A stretch of DNA of 15,712 nucleotides, from NCBI GenBank assembly GCA_900128585.1, contig LT642513.1, positions 1 through 15,712 on the forward strand. The letters are read 5' to 3'. The position numbers were made by a program, and so were the translations under genes. Each line of letters begins with the position of its first letter. The stretch's first letter is position 1. This document shows, piece after piece, positions 1 through 11,100 of the stretch. The DNA is from Stramenopiles sp. TOSAG23-3. Taxonomy: Eukaryota > Sar. A model generated the notes under the pieces. The model did not search any database, was not told the DNA's origin, and worked only from the letters and a program-made list of their open reading frames with translations.

Positions 1-83
<83 letters not shown>

Positions 84-99
84 AAGAAAGAAGAAAAGA
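1..99. repeat. (AAAG)n tetranucleotide microsatellite
   Basis: The window opens inside a perfect tandem array of the tetranucleotide AGAA, unbroken to about position 74. It is followed by a GATAGAT-type variant and a degenerate tail ending near 99. All purines lie on the + strand and all pyrimidines on the - strand. The true array length is unknown because it is cut by the window edge. Such arrays are common in eukaryotic intergenic DNA. Confidence 0.97.
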
Positions 100-228
100 T
101 TTGAAAATACGTATTTAAATTATTTAAGGAAATATATATTCTAAACAGTATTAATATATTCTTTATATTATAATAATACATATAATTTTAATATTATTAT
201 ATATACTTCCTTAATTATCGATGGTTTT
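100..228. other. AT-rich intergenic spacer, no gene seen
   Basis: This stretch is nearly all A and T, with many TATA/ATAT/AATATT runs and scattered short self-complementary segments. I see no open frame, RNA gene or strong motif. It separates the microsatellite from the purine-rich stretch. Confidence 0.8.
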
Positions 229-299
229 ATGGAAGAAGCAAGAAAAGAAGAAGAAGAATGGAAGAAAAAAATAATGATGGAAGAAGAAAGAACCAAATA
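229..299 (+). repeat. Purine-rich (GAA-like) low-complexity tract
   Basis: The + strand is almost all purine, with repeated GAAGAA and AAGAAG units and a few interruptions (CA, TGATGG, ACC). It is imperfect and not a clean microsatellite. With the array at 1-99 it gives the upstream flank a strong purine bias on the same strand as the downstream gene. From about 300 to 430 there is further AT-rich sequence, including ATGs at 362 and 384, in which I see no gene. Confidence 0.7.
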
Positions 300-429
300 A
301 TAGAATTATTTTGTTGTTATTTATTATAAAAGAGGAGTAGTAGTAGTCCTTTTTACTAAGTATGAAGTACTAAAAACGAACAATATGAACACTGCAGATT
401 GTGGCTAATACACACTTCTGTTAACAAAT

Positions 430-547
430 TAAGAAGAAGAGAGAGACACAGAGAGAGGGGCGGGGGGAGACTGTGTGATACATATATACACATATATATA
501 TAATTGAAAACGGTTAGGTTTTGTTTTACCTAGTTGTGAATCACTTC
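430..547 (+). promoter_or_regulatory. Candidate core promoter: GA/G tract, TATA repeats, Inr-like site
   Basis: A GA-rich tract (about 430-471) ends in CGGGGGGAGA. It is followed by alternating TATA/CATA sequence (about 479-503) and, about 40 bases further on, by TCACTTC at 541-547, a perfect match to the YYANWYY initiator consensus. Transcription from A543 would give a leader of about 127 nt. No ATG occurs between 387 and 669, so the first AUG on such a transcript would be at 670. The motifs are seen directly; promoter function is inferred. TATA-like runs are expected by chance in AT-rich DNA, so the Inr spacing and ATG-free leader are the better evidence. Confidence 0.4.
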
Positions 548-669
548 TGTACCGTGTTGCTTACTCTTGTAGTGAGTTTGTCAGTTTGTTCGCACACGAA
601 CGACCGACGCAAGCCAGGAATAGGCCGCGCCTTTCAGACGTTCGTCTATTTTTTGTTGTCGTACTTTTG

Positions 670-2184
670 ATGAGCGGTCGACTCCCAAACCGTGCCTTAC
701 TGGAGAGGGTGGAGCGCTTTGGAGAGCGCGTTCGGCAGCACGGGGCCACGGGGGCCTGGGACCCAGAGAGCGAGGGTCTGGGAGACTCAGAGCGCCAATT
801 ATTTTTGCAACTTGCTTCCCAAGGGGAAGGGGGGCCAAGATTCGGTGTGTTCAGCGGTGAGCCAGGGTTTTTATTTGGTAATTATAGTCGAGGAGATTCG
901 GAAGAAAGCAGTAGCAGACGACCGGGTTGGGGAAGTTCAGAAGACAACAGCAGGCGGCCTGGCTTCCGTGATAGCGGCGGTGGCCGTGGGTCCAGAGTAG
1001 TCATGGGCAGCTCGAACCCCAGGGACGCGTTCGCGGCGCTGCGCCCGAACACCAGTAGAGACAGGCGCGCCAAGCGTTACAGTTCCCCGCCTGTCGCGGC
1101 AAACCGCACTGCAAATACTTCAGCGCAATCGTCTGACGTGGGCGGGCATTTTGAACACTTGCTGTCGAACAAGCGTGGCCATTTTCGTGATCAAGGGACG
1201 GCCGAAGAGAGACGGGAAATTATGCACAGCCTTTTGGCCTACACCAGTGAAAAGTTCCATCGGCGGAGCAAACGCTCTTCGGCAAACGAGACAGTTTCCA
1301 GCGCAATGCAACCGGAACGGTACGCGCCAGAAACTAGGTCGGGCCAAGTGCCAGTCGCAGAGCTCGTCGAAGACACCCCGCTGGCCGACGACGACGACCA
1401 GGGCCGCAACAGCCCGTGGATGAATTACGCAAGGACCAAAATTGAACGTGGGGCATTGGAAGACAATAGATCTGCATTTGCGAAAAAGTACGTAAAATCA
1501 AGGGTCAAATTCGTCAAGCAAGTCCTTGCAAGTGTTTTGAAAACTACAGTAGATGCGGTCCACGACCGAAGTGCGCAAAAACGTAGGCACTCGTCGTTGG
1601 CCGAGCCTACTGGGACGGCAGAACAGGCCGGTTCAAACCCGAAAGCCGGCAAGAAATCCTCGAGGGCTGCCTCCACCGGCAGCGCTGGGAAACCGAAAGC
1701 GGCCATGAACGGCCAGAGCGGGCGACCACTAACCCTGTGGGCGGCAAAATCGCTGATTCCCCTTCTTGCAGCCCCATCGTTGGAACACGAACGATGGATA
1801 GAGGCCGTGTCCCCATTGCTTGAGGTGCTGGATAGCCTTCCACCGCTGTCGCTGGGGGAGGAGAACACTGAAATGATCGAATCCCTGCAACACGCACTGC
1901 TTCAGCCGCACAACGTTCTCCCATCGGCGAAACCGGAGCGGAGGCGCATTGCGACCAGTACGGCCCTTGCAACAGCGTTGCATCATGGGTCCCTTGGTCC
2001 ATTGATTGCTGTTGTTCGCACGCTTCTTGAGGCTACGAGAACTGGAAACCCAAATGACGACTTGCGCATTGATGGGGGGGCACACCTTGGTCATTTGAGA
2101 GCCTTTCGTGCTAACGCCTCGGCCCCAGCTTTCGGTGGTATGGACGTAGATGGGGGGGCTGCCAACCATATGAAACCGATGGTT
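670..2184 (+). other. N-terminal disordered basic head and helical segment
   Basis: Residues 1-300 are rich in Arg, Gly, Ser and Glu and look disordered. SRRPGWG and SRRPGFR form a near repeat at about 910-970, followed by a GGGRGSR stretch. Dibasic or tetrabasic groups recur (RDRRAKR, RRSKRSS, QKRRHSS) and could be nuclear-localisation or kinase sites. A DDDD acidic patch lies near 1390. Around 1735-2040 the sequence becomes Leu/Ala-rich and helical (WAAKSLIPLLAAP; LLEVLDSLPPLSL), resembling the helical-repeat start of other giant E3s. I recognise no named domain here. Base composition is much richer in G+C than the rest of the gene. Confidence 0.6.
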
Positions 2185-5100
2185 TGGCAGCTTTCGCAGA
2201 GCAAAGAATCGCTGTCAACGAACAGTGCCTTGGTCGGCCGGTGCAGCTTGGTGCTGTGCGAGGGGTTTCTATACTGCTTCTTCAGCAACAGCGGCTTCTG
2301 TAAGATTGGCACTGGAGGCGCAAGCGGGACGCTGCAAGGTTACGTGTACGCTACCAATACGGACGTTTACCGTGAAAAAGAACAAAGCAGCACGAGCTCT
2401 GGCAACGGTAGTAAAAAGGGAACCTCGATGGAAAAAACACCCAACACCGGGTTTTCGTTTGAGCTAGAAGTATCGGACTCCCCAGTTTCATTTAAGACGC
2501 CGTCCCCTGCTCAGTCAAACGCTGCCGCGAACTATGCAATTAGGAAAGAAAGAGGAGACGGCGAGTACGAGAAAGAAAAATTAGAAGGATGCCTGTTCTG
2601 TAATTCAAACCGTGTATTTATGTACTCCCAGGAATCGAGGTATGACGGTGATACCTGGTCTCTCGGAACGCTTGTGGACAAAGTGTCCTTGAAACTGGTG
2701 CCCGGGGTAAGAATAGTTGTGAAAGGGGAACGACGGAAGTATTCAGCAGTGTATAGCACCAGAACTTACATTTTTGCGCTGCGTGCTCGCGAGACGGGAG
2801 TCACGAAAACCCGCCTATTTGGCAAGAAAAATGAAAAAAAGAAATCGCCAGGAAAGCAAGGTAACACTGGAGGGTGGGAATCTTTGCGGGGCGGCAATCC
2901 TCTGCAGTTTGATGTGTACCGAGAAAGAAAGGTTTGCAGGTTTCTGACAAAATGTCGTCATGGCGACAAGTGCAACTTTTACCACCCCCCTAAATCGTCG
3001 AACGATAACATGCTCGGGGACTGTGTTCAAGTAACCTTTTCGCACACAATTACGTTGAAAGGAAACCCAACCTGTCCTGCAGAAAAAGAATGGCTGAAAG
3101 AAAATGGGGGGAAAAGCGAGCTGTTTGGCCTGTGTTTTTTTGCCACCACCGACAGCAACGGCAAGCCGTTAATTGCAGCCGGCCTCAGCACCAAACCATC
3201 CACATCAAATGTTGACAAAAAACTTAACAGTGGCATTGCGCAATGTGTTTACTTCGATGCGTTTGATGGGCAGAGGCGCCCCTTCGTTGGTCATTCCAAA
3301 AGCGGAGCAAGCAGGCGAGGGAAACAGTCCCAAAAACTGCAGGGCATAAGCCCTTTAGCAAAGCACGAAAAAGTAAAATATTTTACCGATCATGTCTGCA
3401 TTGACAGTTTGAATTCCACAATTTCGTATATCGTTACGAATAAAGCATTGTCTGGCCGGACGAAAAGCATTGAAGTTAGCACCCTGCCCTTACTTTCTGG
3501 GAGGAATCCGGGAAAGGAAGAGAAACGCGTGTCCGCCGTCCAAGAGCGCTTATACAAATCTAAAACGGCGCCACCGATGGAGACATCTATGATTATATTG
3601 CGCGAACTTCATCGCGTTGCAACTGTCGAAATCGAATCATCCCCGTACGCTGACTCGTCGAGTCAAAAGGGGCGAATGACAACAGTATATTGCGACTTCA
3701 GCGTGACACACATGGAACAGATATCGGATCTCCTTTTGTTTCTAAGTACGTGGGTTACAGATTCATCCTCAAATAGTAAAAAGGGAGACAAAGTGGGTTT
3801 GTTGTTGTCGTTACGCTGGACGCTTTCGTTATGCACTCAGTGCGTTTTGCAGTGTGCACAGAAGCAGATCTCGGAACAAATGAAGAGTGCCGTCTCAAAT
3901 ATGATGGACATATTGTACGACAAAGTGATGATTCCATGCAGGACTGCATGGCTCAAATTTCCTCTACTACGCGAAGAAATTCAAACATCGTGCGTAAAAA
4001 TACTATTTGCCGCCCCAGGGCTATACTTTTTAGAGTGTAACAAAGTGGAATATGCGCGCACGCTTCTAATTAGGGCGTTTCAGCGGAACGATACGCCCTT
4101 CATCAATGTTGTCTCGAAACTGTGGAGCGTTAACCCGTCGCATTCGTGGCTTGAGCTAGCTGGGGCTATTTTACGCAGTGGTGATGGGCCAATACCATTT
4201 TTTGATGTATTGGTTAAATCATGTACAGGGGCAGACTCGAAGAACCTCTCAGCAATTACGGGGGTAGCTGGGCCCCGTATTTCGTCCAACCTGAACGTGT
4301 TGTTGTGCTTTCACAAAGTCTTTTTGAGCCAAGCCTTTGCGAATGACGCAGCAGTTGCAACTCCTTCCTCCGCTGCACGGTCTGTAAAAGTTCTCTATTC
4401 TCCGAAATACTCGCGAACTACGTACAAGAAAGCCCAAACTGCCCTTCAAGAAGCGAGCAATGGCCCCTATGTTTTGAAAGCGTCCAATGGTTTTCCTACG
4501 TGGAAGGCTTCAAATGTACTGTTAACAGAAGGAAAATGGTATTATGAAATTGAGATTTGCGGTGACGATGTTAAAGGTTACCCTCAAGTCGGGTGGGCGT
4601 CGTCTGATTTTGATGGAGGCGATGGTGAGAATAAAGGTGTTGGTGATGATTCTTGCAGTTGGGGGATAGACGGAGAGCGCGTCTGTACTTGGAACAAAGA
4701 AACAAATCACGAGAACAGAAAGTATGGCAAAAAATGGTCTGTAGGGGACCGTATAGGCTGTGCGATAAATCTGGATAACAAATCGATGGAGTTTTACGTA
4801 AACAATTTATCCCAAGGTGTCGCCTATGAGAACATCAATGTCTCTAATGGTGTGTGCCCGGCATTCACGTTCAGTGGTAGGAACTGTAGACTTTTTTTAA
4901 AGCTATACTTTGGAAACAAAGCAGACCCATTCAAGTACTCACCCCCAGAGGGCCACAAGTCCATACATTCTTCTTTGCTCGAACAGAGTGAAAAAGAAAC
5001 GATGCGCGATAATTTAAGTCGTACTTGGACCACAACGGATGTTGTGGATTATTTTGGAATTCTGTGTCGGGAATGCTCCAAGTACATTGATAGTTGCAGC

Positions 5101-8100
5101 TCTGCAAGCATTTCGTATCAAGACTTACCGCCTACTTCAACTGCCAGCGCGGTGTTGCCATCGGTAGCACTGTTGGTATGCCAACAATCAAATTCGATGC
5201 TGGAGCCACTGGCTGAGAACTTGGAGGCAGCTAAATCCCTATTGGGTTTTTTTGCAACGTGCAGCAAAAGTTTCGACCAGTTTTGTTCTACAAACTCATC
5301 AGCGGAAGATGTGGGTCTTGGCGATCTTCCGAGTGACGCTTTTGACCTCGATGCCCGCTCAAAAATGCAAAACCCAACTAAACTTGCGTGGCCTGTACAT
5401 TTAAAAACAATACTCGTGTTGAGTGTGAATCGATTGAGTACTAGGTTAGCCACCGCGCAAGTTTCAAATTTTTATGGTACTCATTATTGGCTTGATAGCG
5501 TCTTGTTTGGCAATAGTATTGTACAAGCAGCGCCGGTGAATGACTTTGTTGAGTCCATTTTAAACGAAAGCGGCAAAGGCTACGAGTGGTTGTTATGGTG
5601 CCGTACAAACAGACCACGTGTTGGGATGCAGTACCGTCTGTTGAAAAGGTCAGAAAAAACGAAATTACTGAACATTGAGGCGTTGGTAATGGCGGCTCTT
5701 TTAAGGCACGCGCCAGAGCACATCTTCATGCATGCCCAACTTCAGTCGGAAATTATTTCGCAGGGAGAAGATGACAAGGAAGTGATGGCGAGATCACACG
5801 ATGCCCTTCAACCTCTATGGATAGCAGCATGGTCTGTTGTATCAGAGACACGGCATATAGTAAACAAGTTGTCGGAATGGAAGCATTTGTTCAGGAGTGA
5901 ACCAGGGGGCGAAAGGGATGAAAAAATGGTCGGTTTCGTTGAATCGTTGAACCGATTTGAAAAAATGCACTTATGGGTGTGTACGGGCAAGGAGCCGATC
6001 GAAATCAGCTCGTTGGATAATAATAATCAATACATGTCCCGTCTTTGTGCGTTAAGTTCGGAGACCCCGTCAATCTTTGAAGGGGACGACTCAAAGTGCC
6101 TTGATGTTGTATTTGGTCTTATGGATTCACGTGCCAAATTGATAATTGAACTCAAACCCGCCCCATGGAGAGTTGATAAGCTTCCGCTTGATCGGCGATC
6201 ATTTCAAAACGTTACTTCTACTCCAAAAGCCGGCTTCAAGCGAACGAATTCTCGGACAAAACAGGAATCGTTCAAGCGGCAAGACTCCAGTTCTGCAACT
6301 GTTAAAGGAAGGTCATCACGTGATTGGAGTCGCGTTGTAACTTCTTTAAAGCGTTCGCCTTCTAGTATCAACAGAGGGAACAGTAAGCGACCGAATGACA
6401 CCAATGAGCACGGAGTTGACATAGAATTTTACGAGCAAATAGCAAAGTTTTTCAAAAGTTCCTGCGATCCCAATCAACTACGGGACAGTATTCAATTAAG
6501 GCGGAAAGCTGCGCATGCTCGTCTGGCTGGAATTCAAGGTATCACTTCTGGACTGACACATTATCAAAGCAATACTTCAAAGTTCATTTTACTTGCATCT
6601 TTAGGACGGAACACCCAATTCTCGTGGGGTTCTGCTATTTTGAAGCCAGCCCAAAACGGTGTGTTTTTTAGTGGCCATCCTGGTGGGAAAAGGGTGACTG
6701 TACCCCACATTCTAAACGGTATTAGAGGATGCGGACTTGAATTGGAAAAAGAGCTAAATTCTGCGTATTTTGACTTGATCAACCACTCCGTGAAAATTGC
6801 CTGTGATAGGGTAATGCCAATATACACTCGTTGCGAAGCTTTGCAAGTTCTTGGCGTTGGATTTTTGCCCGATGATTTTTCACTGATCCAAAAGTACGAC
6901 CTCGTTTCGAATTTGGCAAACATTGTGAGTGAAATGCGCGCTGACGAAAATTATTCAGAAGATAAGCTGTCGCTACAGCGTGAGTCATGGGAGATTCTTT
7001 TGTTGATATCAAAATCTATACTGGCATCATCGGGGAAACTAGATTTGAAGGAACAGCTACTTCGCGCCCTCCTGCGCCTTCTCGAAGAATCTGCCAACCA
7101 ATCGAGCGCATCAGGGCACCGTTCGTACCGTCTTTTGGATGGTAGGCAAACTGGTGAAGTGAGCACGTTAATCTGGGCGCGAGTTCAAAGGCGTGAACTA
7201 GAAGTGCAGCAAAATGTGTCCGTGTTGTATATACATCGAAATTCGTTTCTGCAATCCGATGGGGGTGTTGAGTATGGCAAAAATGCGGTGCGTTCGTGCT
7301 TGAAACTTTTGATACATGCTCGAGGCCCTTACTCTACCAGGACTACGCGAGCAGCTTTGCGATTTTTGTCAAGCTGTTTACAACATATATCCCCGAAGGT
7401 AATTTCTCAGTTTTCTGAAACGAATTCGGAGGGGCAGGCAAATGATTTATGGCTCCCATTGTTGCTGCTTGAAGCACTCGGCGCGCTCACCCTTGGGACC
7501 GGTGGGTTAGGAACCCGAGACGGTGCATGTTCTGCCGGGGGGTCTGGCCATGGGACCGTCTCCTCGGAGGACTCGCCGGTAAAAGATCGCGCCTTGGAAT
7601 TGTTTGCGCGGTCCATTAAGGATGCGTTTTCAAGCTTCCCATCCTTAACAGAAATGGAGAGTCTGCTCTCTCCTGAAGACAAAAACGGTACAAAAAGTAC
7701 GGAATCGAACATTGAGCTTCCAACGTCGACTGTACTGGAAGATGATCTGTTGTGGGATAACTCCGTAGCTGAACAGGAACGTGAAAACACTATGAATCGA
7801 ATAGCATCTGATGCTAAGCAAGATTTTAAAAACTGGATAGACGGTCCCGCGCAAAGTTCAAGCATATTACCACAGCCTGAGGTCTGGGAAGTTGCCATAG
7901 ACAAACTTAACGTTCGCCGAGAACCAAGCATGGACCACGAGCCTATTGGTAGGCACAGGAGGGGAACGCAACTAAAAGTTGTCGATAAGATTCCTGCCGA
8001 GGGTATTCCCAAAGGCCAGTGGTTGCGGCTACAGAAGGCGGAGTCAGGTCATGGCGAGTCGTGGGTTCTGTCTCGAAATAAAGACCATAATTTATTGAAG

Positions 8101-11100
8101 CCCGTTGTCCGAAAGACCTACTCTGTAGTTCTGTACAACCCAAGTAACGAAAGCCCAGACATATTTATGGCGAGAACCAACGACACTGTGCGACTAGCAA
8201 TAGCCCATGACGTAAATGGAGAGGGTTGCAATTGGCCTTCTCGCGGGTGGGACAGCAGCACCAATCCCGAAGGTCAATTTATTGAGACCTGCGTGCAAGG
8301 CATGAGGGAGAATGGACGGGGTCTTATTATGAGAAACTGCTCCAAAATCGAGTGCGAAACCGTGGCCGCCCGTTTGGCTTGTCAACGATTCGTCACCTGT
8401 GTCATTGATAACATTCCAAAGCGAGAAAAGACCAAATTTGATCGGAATTTAAAGCTAGCAGAAAATATGGCCAAACGACCTTCCTCGTGGTATGGTGGCT
8501 ACGCGTCAATGAGCGCGGCAATGGAAATTGTGAAGATGCTTCGATTTTTAGTGTCTGGGGTTGATGCAGAAAACGATGCCCCTGGTGATCATCGAGCTCG
8601 GATGAGCTGGGCTCATGGTACGTGTCGTGCAATCTCAAAGGCGTACGCGGATTTCAATTCTGGTGCCACAGGCGATGACTCGGTAACAGCAAGGGCTTAT
8701 GGGGCCCTGTTAGTACTTGGTGGGCTGACTACTGGAGGATTGCATCTGGGTTCGACTGTGCAAGTTGTTACTGGCCCTCAGTCTCACTCGGAAGGTATTC
8801 TTGTTCGGTATAATGCTGGAGAAACAACGGCGGATGTGCTGCTTCGTGACCACTCGGTCGTTGAAACATTCGATATTGTCGCGGTGCAGCCGACTGAGAG
8901 TGCCCAAATTTCGGAAGACATTACGCTAAATTCCGAGTCTGTGACGCTGAATCTGTATCCAACTCTTCGATCTATTTTAGAAGGTAAGGGTGCACTTAAA
9001 GATTACGCAAAAGATCAAAAAGGTACGAGCCATAGAAGCTGGCTGGTAGCCACTTTTGTCACCACAGCCCTCAGAGTTTTAGGCCAATTGCAGCAAATCT
9101 CTTTCACACCAGTGTTGATGGGGGTTCAAACGGACGAAATGTCGTCACTTTTAAAAAACATTGCGTCTTTGCGTGACGAAGAAGAGGATAAGGCAATGGC
9201 AGAAATCAATTGTTTCTCAATCCTATCAACGGCAGCTGGAGATATTTCTTGTTTAGAAGAATTAGCTATTGATGCTCGGCAGCAAGTTTTGGACATGCGG
9301 CATGGTTTTCAAAAGACACTTATGGGGGTAAGCTCATACGCCGAAGTGGATAAAGCTACCTTCGGTTTATTGAAACATCTCTTTTTGCCCAGGGGTTTCA
9401 ACCGCTTTTCTGCTATGGGAACAATCTTACACCAAGAAACTGGAAAAAGAAATTTGTCGTTTGATAGTCCTATCACTGTCGTCCAAGACGGGTTCCTGTC
9501 AAAAATTGCTAGACCCACCAAAGCATCATGGCCCAAAGCTTCACATAGCATTGTCATTGCAGATAATCCGATTCCTGCGTACTTGAATAATTTTTATTTT
9601 GAAATTGAAGTTCGTAAAAGCGATAACACAAACTTTGCACTCCACAACTTGTCTGGGTTTTTCGTGGGATTATGGGTAGGCAATGCGACCTCAATTGAAG
9701 CTGGAACCAAAGAAATTTCTGCGGATGTAGCGGACTCCGTTTGGTATCACCCAGGAAATGGAAAATCAATAGTATCGGGTAAAGTTCGCCCAGATCTTTG
9801 CTTTGAGGGTGTTCCAGACTTAAAAAAAGACCTTGCAACTGTACAGTCTATAGTAATTGGCTGTGGCTGGGACCTAGTTAACCATTCTGTCTTTTTTACG
9901 TTAGACGGCAGTAGGATAAACAGTAAAGCTGGTGAAAGGCGTGATAGCGACAATCCTCATAAGTTGTCACCAACAAGCGTTGAAGGGTTTGTATACCCTG
10001 CCGTGCGATTCCTCGGTAATAGCGGTTTGAAGGCTAAAATTATGTTTGGCAATAATTCTTCTAAGTTCCTGTATAAGTTTCCACCAAAAATTGGTGTTCA
10101 AAAGCGGGATCTCGCAGAAGGAATTCAAATTTTCAAACAATGGTTAGAGTATAAAACTTCAGTGACAAACGGATTGCCGAATGGTGTCGAAGGCTCCGAA
10201 AATGAAGTCTCGAAACTGTTGATAAAGGAGCAGTGCAAGTCTGCACGGAAGAACATTGTTGATGCCAAGGCTTGCATAAATGCGAGGCGGGTAGCGCTTG
10301 AGCTGCGTCAAATTCTTGCCCAGCATTCTGTATCAGTATTGATGCTGCTTGCTCAAAGATATAATCTCCAGAATGAAAGAGCTATCACCGCAGCATTTGA
10401 ACATCCTAACCAAATGGTTGACATGCAGAATGATGTTGACAGCGGTACAGCGTTTGCCCAGTACGATGACAACAGCCACTTGGAAGTTCTCTCAACGGAG
10501 GAATTTCTCTCGCACAAATTGCTCAATTCAGGTGACGTCGATTTTCTAAAATACCCAGGTTTAGAGGGTCCGAGCATTATAGCAAATTTTAAAGAGGATG
10601 GGGTGTTGACAAACAGCACCGAAATGGAGAAAAAATGGTGTGTCGTTCTGATAGCTTCCCAAAAGAAGCCATTTCAGACTCAAATTTCTGAGCTTGTTGA
10701 AGCCGGTGTGCTGGGTATTTTGTGGATAGTTGATACGGACGATAAAGTTACCGGTGGAAAAAGCAACTTGCTTGCCGAACTCGAGCCGGAGTACCTGTCG
10801 ACGCTCAATACACCGCTTTTGTTGTTGCGGAGCAAAGGGGACACTGAGTTGGTTGGAGGGAACTACAGGTTTAGGTTTTCAATTGGGCTGAGGCCAACGA
10901 AACCACCAGCAGAATCTGGAAACGAGAAGAAGAACAAAAAGTCTGGAATTGAAGAAGTTGCAGAAACAGCTCCATCGAATGGAAAATTTTCCTATCTCAT
11001 GGGTGGTAGTCTCTTTTGTACCACTGATGAAGATGCAGAAGAGCGGGTGGCGATTATAGCCAACGAACAAGAAGCAAAGATTGAATTGTGGCTTGCTGAA

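Noticed and set aside
1-99. Tandem array considered as CRISPR or satellite centromeric repeat
   Set aside because: A four-base unit with no spacers is a plain microsatellite; the window is eukaryotic and the array is short.
586-669. TTG at 586 as the normal start of the giant protein
   Set aside because: Nuclear eukaryotic genes normally use AUG, and the first in-frame AUG is at 670. Kept only as a finding about a possible non-AUG extension.
1425-1868. 147-codon minus-strand frame, and similar ones at 12951-13412 and 13800-14222
   Set aside because: All are antisense to clear coding sequence, have compositions explained by the sense codons, and show no domain or start context.
2071-2159. 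Runs of seven to eight G (near 2074 and 2151; also 14102-14109) as possible frameshift errors
   Set aside because: The reading frame continues correctly on both sides, and the run at 14102 lies in the well-conserved LNPRGG part of the HECT domain.
7407-8012. 201-codon open frame on the minus strand
   Set aside because: It lies fully inside the giant CDS, is Ser/Cys-rich with no recognisable motif, and is the longest of many antisense shadows expected over 14 kb.
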